A stretch of DNA of 64,000 nucleotides. It comes from JANLVJ01 sp031363945. GTDB taxonomy: Bacteria; Bacteroidota; Bacteroidia; Sphingobacteriales; Sphingobacteriaceae. The stretch lies in NCBI GenBank assembly GCA_031363945.1, contig JANLVJ010000024.1, positions 1-64,000 on the forward strand. Reading direction: 5' to 3'. Both the position numbers and the translations under genes were made by a program. This document shows, one piece after another, positions 7,888 to 17,461 of this stretch. How positions within the stretch are numbered: the stretch's first letter is position 1; each line of letters starts with the position of its first letter. Under the pieces are notes generated by a model. The model saw only the letters and a list, made by a program, of their open reading frames with translations, was not told where the DNA came from and did not search any database.

Positions 7888-10266
7888 ATGTTATACCCCA
7901 ACCATATTGCTGATAAACTGGGCTTTACAGAGATAAAAAATCATTTAAAAGAATGTTGCCTGAGTGAAATGGGCAGGTCTATTGTTGAGTCAATGCGGTT
8001 TTTAAGCAAATTTGATGAACTGAAAAAATTATTACAGCAGACTGAAGAATTCAGGCAGATACTTGAACATGATGCCCCGTTTCCTTCTTCAAATTATCTG
8101 CCTATAAAAGAGTTTGCCATACAGGTTAAAACCGAAGGTGCGTTTTTAGATGAAGAAGAACTATTAGCATTGAGTTTTGCCCTGAAAACCATTTTTGATA
8201 TTCTTAAATACTTTACAGACAGGTCTGAATTATACCCACTCTTACATCAATTTCTGGCAGATATGCCTGTAGAGAAATCTCTGCTTACAAGTATTGAAAA
8301 AGTTATTGATGAAACAGGCAAACTCAGACCAGATGCATCTCCTGAATACCGGGAAATCTCAAAACAGATTTCTTCGTTAGAACGCGATGCCCGGCGCAAG
8401 GTAGACCAGCAACATAAGGAAGCGCAAAAGCAAGGCTGGAGCGGTGATGGAAGTCTGACGATTCGTGACGGCCGTATGTGTATTCCGATTCTTGCTGAAT
8501 ACAAACGTAAATTAAAAGGTTTCATCCACGATGAATCGGCTACAGGGCAAACAGTATATCTTGAACCAGCAGATGTGTTTGAGATCAATAATCAGCTGCG
8601 TGATCTTGAATTCGAAAAAAGAAGGGAAAAGATTCGGATTTTAAAACAGGTTGCTTCAAATCTGCGGGAATTCTATCCCTTACTTTTAAGTTATCATTCT
8701 TTATTAAGTAAGATTGATTTTATCAGGGCAAAAGCTGTTCTGGCCAGAATGCTTGATGCCAGCCTTCCTGAATTACTTGAAAATTCTTCTTGTGAGATTT
8801 GGAGCGCCAGGCACCCGCTACTCTACCTGAACTTTAAAAAAACAGGGGGTACAGTAGTTCCGCTTGATTTGAAAATCGATGATGAAAATCGGATGATTCT
8901 TGTTTCAGGTCCAAATGCTGGTGGTAAGTCTGTTTGTCTGAAAACGATCGGTCTTTTGCAGGTGATGTTACAATCGGGACTACTAATTCCGGTAGACCCC
9001 TCATCAAAATTTGGGCTTTACCAGCATATCCTGATTGATATTGGAGATGATCAGAGTATTGAGTCAGATTTGAGTACCTATAGTGCACATTTGAGCAATA
9101 TGAAGCTTTTTGTCGAACGTTCAGATGCCAGTACCCTGATTTTAATCGATGAGTTTGGAACAGGAACCGACCCACAGTTTGGTGGCCCGATAGCCGAAGC
9201 TGTGTTGCAGGTATTGAATGAGAAAAAGGTTCGTGGAATTATCACAACCCATTACTCAAATCTAAAAAACTTTGCCGGGTCACAGAAAGGTATAGTGAAT
9301 GCTTCAATGCTTTTTGATACGGCTCATCTTCAGCCACTTTACCGGCTTGAAGTCGGTAAACCTGGTAGCTCTTATGCATTTGAAATAGCCCGTAAAATTG
9401 GTTTGCCCCAGCGGGTTTTACAACTGGCGCATGAAAAAATCAGTGAAGAGCAGAAACGGGTTGATCATTTACTGGTGAGTCTTGAGCAGGATAAAGTCAA
9501 GTTATTTGATCAGGAATTGAAGGTGAGTGTGATGCAACGAAAGCTAGCCACACTGCTGAAAGAGAATGAGATTCTCAAAAGCTTTTTAGATGACAACAAA
9601 AAGAAATTACTGACAGAGGCAAAAAAGGAAGCTGAATTAATCATTCGTAATGCCAATAAACTGGTAGAGAGTACGATAAATGATATTAAAGTAAATAAAG
9701 CTGATAAAGAACTTACCAAACTTAGTCGGCTGATTCTTGAAGAAGAACTTGAAAAGTTAAAGCCTGAGCCTGTTATTTCCCTGGCTGAGCTAACAAAAGA
9801 AAAAAAGGAAGAACTGAAGGAGGGTGACTGGGTATTGATAGAAGGTCAGGAAAACCCTGGACAAATCATTTCTACAGGGCGCGATAATGCTGTTGTTTCT
9901 ATGGGTTCTCTAAGAACAGTTGTTAAACTCAATAGGGTTAAACGGCTTGATAAGAAGGAAGAAAAGAAAATTGCCCGCTCTTCTTATCTCAATCATATCA
10001 CCGAAAACATGATCAGCTTCAGTCCCGAACTTGACGTCAGGGGAAGAAGGGGAGAAGAAGCAATTTATGAGCTTGAACGGTTCTTGGACCGTGCTCTAAT
10101 GCTTAATATCTCTAATTTAAAAATTATTCACGGGAAAGGCGATGGTATTTTACGCAAGATGATCAGAGAATACCTGAAGAAGTTTCCCGTAACAAGTAGG
10201 GTAGAAGATGAACATGCCGACCGCGGTGGGGATGGTATTACCTATGTTTATTTTTCGGCCAAATAG
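7888..10266 (+). CDS. mutS2: Endonuclease MutS2
   Basis: This 792-residue protein has the MutS2 layout. A MutS core and clamp occupy the first ~320 residues. The ATPase has Walker A SGPNAGGKS (about residue 340) and Walker B LILIDEFGTGTDP (about residue 418). A coiled-coil region is followed by a C-terminal Smr nuclease domain (about 714-792) with LDVRGRRGEEA and IHGKGDGILR. In studied bacteria MutS2 limits recombination or acts on collided ribosomes; which applies here is unknown. Its 3' end overlaps the convergent uridine kinase gene by 19 bases. Confidence 0.95.
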   Translation: MLYPNHIADKLGFTEIKNHLKECCLSEMGRSIVESMRFLSKFDELKKLLQQTEEFRQILEHDAPFPSSNYLPIKEFAIQVKTEGAFLDEEELLALSFALKTIFDILKYFTDRSELYPLLHQFLADMPVEKSLLTSIEKVIDETGKLRPDASPEYREISKQISSLERDARRKVDQQHKEAQKQGWSGDGSLTIRDGRMCIPILAEYKRKLKGFIHDESATGQTVYLEPADVFEINNQLRDLEFEKRREKIRILKQVASNLREFYPLLLSYHSLLSKIDFIRAKAVLARMLDASLPELLENSSCEIWSARHPLLYLNFKKTGGTVVPLDLKIDDENRMILVSGPNAGGKSVCLKTIGLLQVMLQSGLLIPVDPSSKFGLYQHILIDIGDDQSIESDLSTYSAHLSNMKLFVERSDASTLILIDEFGTGTDPQFGGPIAEAVLQVLNEKKVRGIITTHYSNLKNFAGSQKGIVNASMLFDTAHLQPLYRLEVGKPGSSYAFEIARKIGLPQRVLQLAHEKISEEQKRVDHLLVSLEQDKVKLFDQELKVSVMQRKLATLLKENEILKSFLDDNKKKLLTEAKKEAELIIRNANKLVESTINDIKVNKADKELTKLSRLILEEELEKLKPEPVISLAELTKEKKEELKEGDWVLIEGQENPGQIISTGRDNAVVSMGSLRTVVKLNRVKRLDKKEEKKIARSSYLNHITENMISFSPELDVRGRRGEEAIYELERFLDRALMLNISNLKIIHGKGDGILRKMIREYLKKFPVTSRVEDEHADRGGDGITYVYFSAK

Positions 10267-10895
10267 TTTTTACTGCTTCTTATTGCACTGATTGCCTCAT
10301 GCAACTTAGTAAGTGAAGGCTCTTCTGTTTCATTTAGTATAGTTACATCAGCTGATGAAATATAAGGTGCCAGATAATGATCATAAGCAGGTTTTACATG
10401 ATGGTTCCATTGATAAAGTATTTGTTCTCTACTGAGCGAGCGCTCTGCCATATCTCTTGCAATGCGGCGTTCAAGTCTTAGCGCTTCATTGGCTTCAATA
10501 AATACCCTAATATCTAGCAGCCCTCCTATTCGTTCAAGGTGGAATACGAATAGCCCCTCTATAACAAGAATTGGGGCTGGTTTAAAGAGCATCAGACCGG
10601 GTTCAAGTTCAGGATGGTTAAACGTATATTCCCATTTTTTTACCTGTTTGCCTGCAATAAGCTGCGTGATATCAGCAAACAGCTCTTCTTCATTAATTCC
10701 TTCAGGCAGATCCCAATTTACTGATCCATTTTCGTCAACTACATGGGTAGAAAGGGGCTTGTAATAATGATCCTGAGAGAGCAGACAAATATCTTTCTCA
10801 GGATACTCATGTATCAGCTTAGTTAAAATATATGTTTTTCCGCAACCACTTCCACCTGAAATACCAACGATTATTGGATCAGGATTAATAAGCAT
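10248..10895 (-). CDS. udk: Uridine kinase
   Basis: This 215-residue P-loop kinase phosphorylates uridine or cytidine in pyrimidine salvage. The Walker A motif GISGGSGCGKT is at residues about 12-22; LLSQDHYYKPL, NWDLPEGI and PILVIEGLFVFH are uridine kinase/PRK family motifs, and RRIARDMAERS is the lid. The start codon overlaps the 3' end of the LysM gene by 11 bases, suggesting coupled expression. Confidence 0.9.
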   Translation of the reverse strand: MLINPDPIIVGISGGSGCGKTYILTKLIHEYPEKDICLLSQDHYYKPLSTHVVDENGSVNWDLPEGINEEELFADITQLIAGKQVKKWEYTFNHPELEPGLMLFKPAPILVIEGLFVFHLERIGGLLDIRVFIEANEALRLERRIARDMAERSLSREQILYQWNHHVKPAYDHYLAPYISSADVTILNETEEPSLTKLHEAISAIRSSKNYLAEK

Positions 10896-12090
10896 AACTT
10901 AATTCAACTCTGAATCGCTGATCTAATGCGCCTATAAGTTCAGCCGCAGATTTTGAAATGATAATCATTGCATCCTTACTTTCTGCAGTGACTGGAAATG
11001 ACCCCACTATTTTGATGAAAATACTTTTCCTTGACATAGGGTTAGTCACCTTGACGATCGTTCCAACCGGAGCCGTTTTATGCAAACCTACACTTCTGGC
11101 CTGGTTAAGATCATTATTATTCAGCCACAAACCCAGTCCTTCTTCTTTATATTCTTTTGAGATGTGATTTGAAGATGCAGGTTGTTCTGCCGGGGCAAGA
11201 ATAATTTCTGGCTGCCTGACAGGTTTTGGAGTGTCGACTGAAGGTACATGTATGGGTGTTGAAGCGGGTGCAGGCTTATGCTGCTCAGCCGGCTGCTGAT
11301 CATTCTCGTCGGGTTTTGCCTTACTTACTGGTTCTGCTGCAGCCGCGATTAATTTCAATGTCTCTCCTGCGTGTATGCCGTTATTTGCCAGATGGTTAAG
11401 TTCATCAATACGGGCTACGGGGATGCCATAACGTGTACTTATTGAAAAAACAGTTTCTCCTGTCTGTACAATATAAAGTCCGGTAGCCGGGATATTAGGT
11501 TTTTTCTCAGGGGCAATTGGCTTTTCTATTGATTTTTGGTCGGCATCTTCATTCTGATTATCAGGTTTTTTTGGTAGAATAGGCGTCTGCGTTTTTATAA
11601 CTGAAGATTCGTTTTTCTTGTATGGAATAATAGTAAGCAATTGTCCCGGCTTTAAAACAGTATTAGTCAGGGCATTGATTTTTTCAACCTCTGCAGGCTG
11701 CATGCCAAATTTGCGGGCTATCGAATAAACAGTTTCTTTTTTTTCAACAGTATATGACTGCTCTACGGGCGAAGATGTTACTATACCTGATTTATTCTGT
11801 TCTGAAACTGCTTGGCCTTTTAATGGAATTCTGATTTCATCACCTACTCTCAGACTTTGATGGCCATCATTCAATAAAATCACCTCTTTCGGTGATACAT
11901 TATACTTGCGTGAAATAGAGTATATTGTTTCTTTACTACTAACCCTATAGATCATCACAGGATGATTTTTATAGATTTCTCTTCGTATTGAATCAGAAGG
12001 AATCTGCTCTTTAGCAGCTGCAGAAAATGCACAACTAAAAAGAAAAATCAGCTGAAATGTTGATTTTATGAAGTTTGTAAAATTAGGCAT
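10885..12090 (-). CDS. LysM protein with C-terminal RlpA-like barrel domain
   Basis: This 401-residue secreted protein has an N-terminal hydrophobic signal. Three LysM modules follow (about residues 45-90, 109-155 and 203-247), each with YxVxxxETxYSIxRKxxxxP; they bind peptidoglycan. After a Pro/Ala/Glu-rich linker, the last ~85 residues (ARSVGLHKTAPVGTIVKVTN to the end) resemble the double-psi beta-barrel of RlpA-like proteins. The catalytic Asp expected in lytic transglycosylase RlpA is not evident, so a structural cell-wall role is as likely as an enzymatic one. Confidence 0.82.
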   Translation of the reverse strand: MPNFTNFIKSTFQLIFLFSCAFSAAAKEQIPSDSIRREIYKNHPVMIYRVSSKETIYSISRKYNVSPKEVILLNDGHQSLRVGDEIRIPLKGQAVSEQNKSGIVTSSPVEQSYTVEKKETVYSIARKFGMQPAEVEKINALTNTVLKPGQLLTIIPYKKNESSVIKTQTPILPKKPDNQNEDADQKSIEKPIAPEKKPNIPATGLYIVQTGETVFSISTRYGIPVARIDELNHLANNGIHAGETLKLIAAAAEPVSKAKPDENDQQPAEQHKPAPASTPIHVPSVDTPKPVRQPEIILAPAEQPASSNHISKEYKEEGLGLWLNNNDLNQARSVGLHKTAPVGTIVKVTNPMSRKSIFIKIVGSFPVTAESKDAMIIISKSAAELIGALDQRFRVELSYAY

Positions 12091-12240
12091 GTTTTAAACG
12101 TTAGATTTTGTGAAGATACAGTAAAACGTTAGCCCGGTTTGATCTCAAACCAGGGTAAATATTAACATATCAACAAAAGAGCGATAATTGAGCTGTTTTC
12201 ACAATCTAAACGGATGTGTTTTGAAAATAGTATTCACAAA

Positions 12241-12271
12241 AGAGGCCCATGCAAATTGTGTATGGGCCTCT
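12241..12271 (-). terminator. Hairpin after the UbiD-family gene
   Basis: A perfect 10-bp stem, AGAGGCCCAT (12241-12250) with ATGGGCCTCT (12262-12271), has an 11-base loop. On the minus strand it lies 61 bases after the decarboxylase stop and is followed by a short T run. Confidence 0.65.
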
Positions 12272-12331
12272 TATAATTATTCAGCATAGTACATTAGAAG
12301 TACTATTAACACAAAGATTTATTCGTTTATT

Positions 12332-14239
12332 TTAAACGTGATCTGCTACAACTGCTCCTGAACCATAAAGTTGATTCCTGTATTTCAAAGATGGAGACTT
12401 TATAAAAGGTCCCAGGCCAAGGGTATCCCAGATTGTATCTACTTTTTCGATAGTTTCAGGTAATGAGGCAAGAATATTTGGCCAGTCACGGTCAAAACCA
12501 TCCAGCTCAAGTGTTTTGCGGGTTCCATCAAAACCCATATGTCCTGATCCTGATTCATCTTCGGTCAATACGTGGTCACGTTTAGGATCTACGTTATTGG
12601 AGAATCTCCAGACAGCATCACCAATATCCTGTACATCGAGGGTATGTTCAAGGTATAGGATAACTTTAATCTGCTTGAATTCAGGACGCTGGCTGAGTGC
12701 GGTATGTAGCTCTTTAATATGGTTTCTTCTGTTTTTTTTCACAGCGATAAAAATCAGAGAAACTCCCATAACCAGTAGTTTGCTATTTATGTCATAGATT
12801 TCTGGAAAATCCTGCTTGACCAACTCTGGTACGATAGCCATTTCAACCTGCATGCCTGAATCTGTGAACGACCTCTTTTCTTCAGGATGTTTGCTGGTAG
12901 CATCAATACCCATTTTGCCACCAAAAGACATTTTTGAACACGAATGATCAAGTACATCGGTTGGTCCCTGGCTGAAAAGGATATCTTGTACAGGGTCGAT
13001 ATTTGCAGATATATACTGGGCAACTGCAAGATTATCATTCAGATTAACATCCTGGTCAACGAGTACCTGCATTTTGGTAAACATCATCTGCCCGGCACCC
13101 CAGAGTGAATTCATCACTTTTAAGGCCTGCCCGGGGTAGTCTTTTTTGATTTTCACCAATGCCAGGTTATGAAATACACCCTCCATTGGCAGAACCATAT
13201 CAACAATTTCGGGTACCATTGTCATTTTGATAGGTGCCAGAAATATTCTTTCGGTTGCTTTCCCGATCCATGCATCTTCCTGAGGTGGAATGCCAACAAT
13301 GGTCGTGGGGTAAACAGCATCTTTACGATGAGTAATAGCCGTGATATGAAAAACAGGATAATAATCAGCCAGTGAGTAATACCCGGTATGATCTCCAAAC
13401 GGGCCTTCCATTCTGAAATCTTCTTCAGGATCAATATATCCTTCAATAACAAAATCAGCATCAGCTGGCACCTGTACATCCTGGGTTATACATTGTACCA
13501 GTTCAACCTTTTGCTTGCGAAGAAATCCTGCAAGCATGTATTCATCAATACCATCTGGCAAAGGCGCAGTAGCGGCATAGGTATAAACAGGGTCACCACC
13601 CAGAATTACTGCAAGTGGCATACGCTGACCCAGTTTTTTATACTCCTGAAAATGCCGGGCAGAAACTTTATGCTTGTGCCAGTGCATGCCAGTGAGGTCA
13701 GGTCCATAAATCTGCATCCTGTACATGCCAACATTTCTGATTCCTGTAGTTGGGTCTTTGGTATGTATTACCGGTAAAGTAACAAATGGGCCCCCATCTT
13801 CTGGCCAGCATGTCAGCACTGGTAATTTCGTAATATCAGGGGTATCCATAATTACCTGCTGACATTCACCCCGTCCTTTACGGGTAACTGGCATCCAGGA
13901 AGAAATTTGCCCCAGTTGTGGCAGCATTTTTAACTTATCAAGAAAAGAATTTTTTGGGGCAGTAAGCATTTTAAAAAGGCCCTCGATTTCTTTACTGACA
14001 TGATCCATATCAGTAACTCCCAGGGCCATGCACATACGTTTATAATTCCCCATTGAATTTATTAACAGGGGGAATTCAGTTCCTGTATTTTCAAAAAGCA
14101 GTGCAGGACCATATTGCTTTGAAATACGGTCGGTAATTTCAGTGATGACAAGTCTGGGATCAACATATTCTTTGATCCGCACTAGCTCACCAGCCTCCTC
14201 AAGTACCGAAATAAAATGTTTTAGGTTTTTGTATGCCAT
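12332..14239 (-). CDS. ubiD: UbiD family decarboxylase
   Basis: This 635-residue protein is homologous to UbiD, the prenylated-FMN-dependent 3-polyprenyl-4-hydroxybenzoate decarboxylase. Recognisable blocks are FISVLEEAGELVRI, GMYRMQIYGPDLTGMHWHKHK, LGGDPVYTYAATAPLP, EGPFGDHTGYYSLADYYPV and GAGQMMFTKM. It is longer than E. coli UbiD (about 500 residues), as is usual for the Bacteroidota branch often annotated for menaquinone biosynthesis. The substrate is inferred, not shown; no UbiX partner is in the window. The symbol is a family label. Confidence 0.85.
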   Translation of the reverse strand: MAYKNLKHFISVLEEAGELVRIKEYVDPRLVITEITDRISKQYGPALLFENTGTEFPLLINSMGNYKRMCMALGVTDMDHVSKEIEGLFKMLTAPKNSFLDKLKMLPQLGQISSWMPVTRKGRGECQQVIMDTPDITKLPVLTCWPEDGGPFVTLPVIHTKDPTTGIRNVGMYRMQIYGPDLTGMHWHKHKVSARHFQEYKKLGQRMPLAVILGGDPVYTYAATAPLPDGIDEYMLAGFLRKQKVELVQCITQDVQVPADADFVIEGYIDPEEDFRMEGPFGDHTGYYSLADYYPVFHITAITHRKDAVYPTTIVGIPPQEDAWIGKATERIFLAPIKMTMVPEIVDMVLPMEGVFHNLALVKIKKDYPGQALKVMNSLWGAGQMMFTKMQVLVDQDVNLNDNLAVAQYISANIDPVQDILFSQGPTDVLDHSCSKMSFGGKMGIDATSKHPEEKRSFTDSGMQVEMAIVPELVKQDFPEIYDINSKLLVMGVSLIFIAVKKNRRNHIKELHTALSQRPEFKQIKVILYLEHTLDVQDIGDAVWRFSNNVDPKRDHVLTEDESGSGHMGFDGTRKTLELDGFDRDWPNILASLPETIEKVDTIWDTLGLGPFIKSPSLKYRNQLYGSGAVVADHV

Positions 14240-14334
14240 GAATAATATTCAGATTGGGTAGAAACAACTTAGAATAACCCCTTCTTTCATATGCTTGTTT
14301 TGAAATTTAATAAAATTTAATGCTTTTAGTTTTG

Positions 14335-15858
14335 TTAAAACCTACTTCCAAGTGTTAAAACGAAATCAGTACGGTTTGAATTTATACTTACCATGGGTGA
14401 AGGCGGGCTTATGGCAGCAATCGGGTAAGCTGTATACGGAGAATTAAACTGGGTATTGATAACTGCGATATCTGCATAGAAATTACCTGTTCTTAATCCT
14501 AAACCGCCGGTATATGAAGTGGTTGCTGAACTAAGCAGTGTAGTTGCTGAATAAGGATTGCCATACAGCGCATAACCTGCTCTAAAACTAAATATTCCAG
14601 CTTTAACCTCTGCACCCAGCCTGTAATTAACAGCAGAACGATAAATTGACTGTATATTTTTATTGATCAAAAGACTGACTGAATCTGCTGAATGAAAACT
14701 TGCTGACTTATAATCAACCAGTTCTACATCAGCTGAAATAAATGCGAACGTTTTGAAAAAGAATGAACCCCCGAAATTGTATTTCCAGGGTGTCTTCATA
14801 TCATAAGATGCAAGGCCACCATTTGAAGCTGCTGGTGTATAAAGTGGGGCACCTGTGGCATCTGTACTTGAAACCATCGTATTATTGACAGCTTCTGTTA
14901 TATGGTACAAGGTTGGAGTCTGCAGGTAGGCACCTAAACGAATTGAAGCATCAGGACGATAAATAAGGCCTGCTTTTGCAGAAACACCCGTTCCGGCAGC
15001 ATCAAAATTTTCTGTATAATTTAAGCCATGCACATTAATTGTGGGTGTCTGAGTATTGTTGATGCCTGTTTCAAGAAAGTTGAATGCATAACTATATCTT
15101 AAAGTCGACAGATTGGCACCAACACCCAGGTAAAGCTGGTTGCCATAATTTGTTCCAAAACTAATATTTACATCATCAGTTCTTCCCGCCTGGTAATTAT
15201 AACCTGATTGATTGGCGGGGTTACTGCCCGATGGAAAAGTTCCTGGCTGATAGGTTGTCTGATTACCGTTTTTCTGGCTGTTGATCAGAGCAGCATTATA
15301 AGCCTGACCTGCGAGTGTATTATCCGATGCATTACCAGAATTATCAACATTGATTCCATATAGATTCGCCTGATCAGCCAGGTAATAGGTAAATGAGCTT
15401 AACTTATTTTTTCCACTGAAAGAAAAATTAGAATTATATGTATTGGTACGGTTATACCCCAGGCCAAAAGCATAAGATAACCAGCCAGCAGACTTTTTTC
15501 CTTCATCAGCCTGAGGAGTTGACCGGGCCCAAACAACACCGATATTGGCAAAATTAACAGCACCTTTATCATAGCTATATTGGTTTCCCAGATAACTGGT
15601 GTTATTTCTTATGTCTGTAATGGTTGGAGAAAATGAAAAATCTGATCTCCTGAAGAACCCAAGTCCTGCAGGATTCGATGATAAGCTTCCAATATCTCCA
15701 CCGAGTGCAGTTTGAGCACCACCAATTGCCTGTGTGCGGGCGGTACCACCTAAATCAGCACGGGAGTAACGAAGGATATCAGCTTCTCTGTTTTGAGCTA
15801 GAACTGAAAAAGAAAGACTGCTTAAACTCAGCACAATTAACACGTGTTTTGCATTCAT
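14335..15858 (-). CDS. OmpP1/FadL-like outer-membrane transport protein
   Basis: This 507-residue protein has a cleavable signal ending around VLAQ. The conserved N-terminal block, GGTARTQAIGGAQTALGGD then SLSSNPAGLGFFRR, marks the FadL/OmpP1/TodX group. The rest is rich in alternating beta-strand segments and ends in Phe (LGSRF), as outer-membrane barrels do. It probably forms a channel for hydrophobic compounds. A terminator hairpin separates it from the gene upstream on the same strand. Confidence 0.83.
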   Translation of the reverse strand: MNAKHVLIVLSLSSLSFSVLAQNREADILRYSRADLGGTARTQAIGGAQTALGGDIGSLSSNPAGLGFFRRSDFSFSPTITDIRNNTSYLGNQYSYDKGAVNFANIGVVWARSTPQADEGKKSAGWLSYAFGLGYNRTNTYNSNFSFSGKNKLSSFTYYLADQANLYGINVDNSGNASDNTLAGQAYNAALINSQKNGNQTTYQPGTFPSGSNPANQSGYNYQAGRTDDVNISFGTNYGNQLYLGVGANLSTLRYSYAFNFLETGINNTQTPTINVHGLNYTENFDAAGTGVSAKAGLIYRPDASIRLGAYLQTPTLYHITEAVNNTMVSSTDATGAPLYTPAASNGGLASYDMKTPWKYNFGGSFFFKTFAFISADVELVDYKSASFHSADSVSLLINKNIQSIYRSAVNYRLGAEVKAGIFSFRAGYALYGNPYSATTLLSSATTSYTGGLGLRTGNFYADIAVINTQFNSPYTAYPIAAISPPSPMVSINSNRTDFVLTLGSRF

Positions 15859-15911
15859 ATAAAAAATAGTTATCAGGAAAGGTGAAAATTAACATTTAGC
15901 ACCCCTGCAAC

Positions 15912-15961
15912 AAAAAAACCAGTAAAATAAAAGGCTTGACCTGATACTTTACTGGTTTTTT
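15912..15961 (-). terminator. Terminator after the Gly-rich lipoprotein gene
   Basis: A 14-bp A/T-flanked stem (15913-15926 with 15948-15961, core ACCAGTAAA) encloses a 21-base loop. On the minus strand it sits 36 bases after the lipoprotein stop and ends in a run of seven T. Confidence 0.75.
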
Positions 15962-15996
15962 CGTTGTTTGGGGCAGAGTTGCCTGCTAGAAATATA

Positions 15997-17334
15997 TTAA
16001 CGACCGCGTCTTCCGCCACCACCACCGATACTACCACCACCGAAGCTACCACCACCAGATGGTGCACTGTATGAACGACTTGGCGCACTATACGATCTGC
16101 TTGGTGCGCTATATGATCTGCTTGGTGCATTATATGACCTGGGCGCAACATTGAATCTTGGTGAATTATAGCCGTTATTAGGGCGGGTAATTCCGTATGA
16201 ATTACGGCTATTATTGTAATTGCTGTTGTTATAGTTTCCGTTTGAAGGTCTTACCTGCTGTGCCGGAGAATAATAACCAGAGTTCTGACCTGACCGGTTA
16301 GACCTGAAAACGTTCGCCCTGTTAGTATTGACAGAAGTAGTATTTATTCTGCCATTTGTTGCATTAGGTGAAGAATAACCAACAGTGTTTCTGTTATTGT
16401 TTAATGCAGGTGAACCGTTTGCTGAACCTCCTGAAGGTGCAATATAGTTGCCTCTTGAAATTATGTTATTATTGCTTGTTACAGGTGCTACATTAGAAGA
16501 AGCAGGTTGAATCATTGATCCACTTCTTTTGTTAAAACCAGAAGAAGGTGCAATGTAATTTCCTGAACCGCGAGTGGCTAGAGAAATATTTGAAGCATCA
16601 GTTCTAAAACGTCTTGGTGAGTAAGGATTTCCACCGGCATTAAATGAACCGCCTTGTGCACCGCCGTTGCTGTAACCATTATTATAACCACCACCGTAGT
16701 AGCCACCATAACCATACCCCCCCCAACCATAACCAAAACCTAGTCCAAAACCGTAACCTCCATACCCTCCATACCCTCCATAACCATAACCACCATAACC
16801 TCCAAAACCATAATTTGGATAGCCCCAGCCCATACTGTAGCCCATTCCTATATTAAATCCGGAATTGTACCAGTAGGGGCTGTAGAAAGGATCATAGTAA
16901 CCGAACCCATAAGATGGGTAACCGAACCGGTTTATTCTGCCAGCATAGTCGAAGTTGTCATAGTACGAATTATCATACTGTTGATTATCCTGATTGTTTG
17001 ACTGGTTGTTCTGGGTAGTATCACCATTTTGGGAACCCTGGTTATATTGACCGTTTTGGTTGGTCTGCCCATTATTTTGGTCATTCTGACTGTTATTCTG
17101 GGCGTTTTGATTAGTGTTTTGGTCGTTTTGTGAATTGTAAGAATTGTTACGCCCATTGCTTTGTCCAGACTGATTATTATTCTGAACCTGATCAAGCTGA
17201 TCGTTATTTGATGGCCTGTTCGTTCTTGAGTAATACACATCGTCATCAACTGACTCTCTTCTAGCCGTTTGGGTGGTTGAGCAGGCACTTAGCCCAAGCA
17301 TCCCGATAAATAATAAACTATAAATGGCTCTCAT
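15997..17334 (-). CDS. Low-complexity Q/N-rich and Gly/Tyr-rich lipoprotein
   Basis: The protein has 445 residues from the ATG at 17334, which directly precedes a lipoprotein signal (lipobox LSAC, Cys18); an open frame extends to 17424 but would hide that signal. Residues about 45-125 are almost only Asn, Gln, Ser, Asp and Gly. About 130-245 are rich in Gly, Tyr, Phe and Trp with GGYGGYG-type repeats. The C-terminal part carries repeated RSYSAPS heptads and ends in a Gly-rich, RRGR tail. It resembles no enzyme and I do not recognise the family. It may be a surface-exposed structural or prion-like protein. It diverges from proS. Confidence 0.75.
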   Translation of the reverse strand: MRAIYSLLFIGMLGLSACSTTQTARRESVDDDVYYSRTNRPSNNDQLDQVQNNNQSGQSNGRNNSYNSQNDQNTNQNAQNNSQNDQNNGQTNQNGQYNQGSQNGDTTQNNQSNNQDNQQYDNSYYDNFDYAGRINRFGYPSYGFGYYDPFYSPYWYNSGFNIGMGYSMGWGYPNYGFGGYGGYGYGGYGGYGGYGFGLGFGYGWGGYGYGGYYGGGYNNGYSNGGAQGGSFNAGGNPYSPRRFRTDASNISLATRGSGNYIAPSSGFNKRSGSMIQPASSNVAPVTSNNNIISRGNYIAPSGGSANGSPALNNNRNTVGYSSPNATNGRINTTSVNTNRANVFRSNRSGQNSGYYSPAQQVRPSNGNYNNSNYNNSRNSYGITRPNNGYNSPRFNVAPRSYNAPSRSYSAPSRSYSAPSRSYSAPSGGGSFGGGSIGGGGGRRGR

Positions 17335-17461
17335 CTCTCGTATTTTTTTAATCGTAGCTAATATAACATTTTTTAACTTCGGGACATCAGATTTACGCAG
17401 TATATAAGCGTAAGTTTGACGCACATTGTTCTAAAATCAAATTCTATACCAAGCGCTATAT

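Noticed and set aside
8247..8588. 113-residue minus-strand open frame antisense to mutS2
   Set aside because: It has no recognisable domain and is a by-product of the mutS2 codon pattern.
15873..16151. His/Val-rich 92-residue minus-strand frame
   Set aside because: It is an alternative frame of the Gly/Ser/Tyr repeats of the lipoprotein gene.
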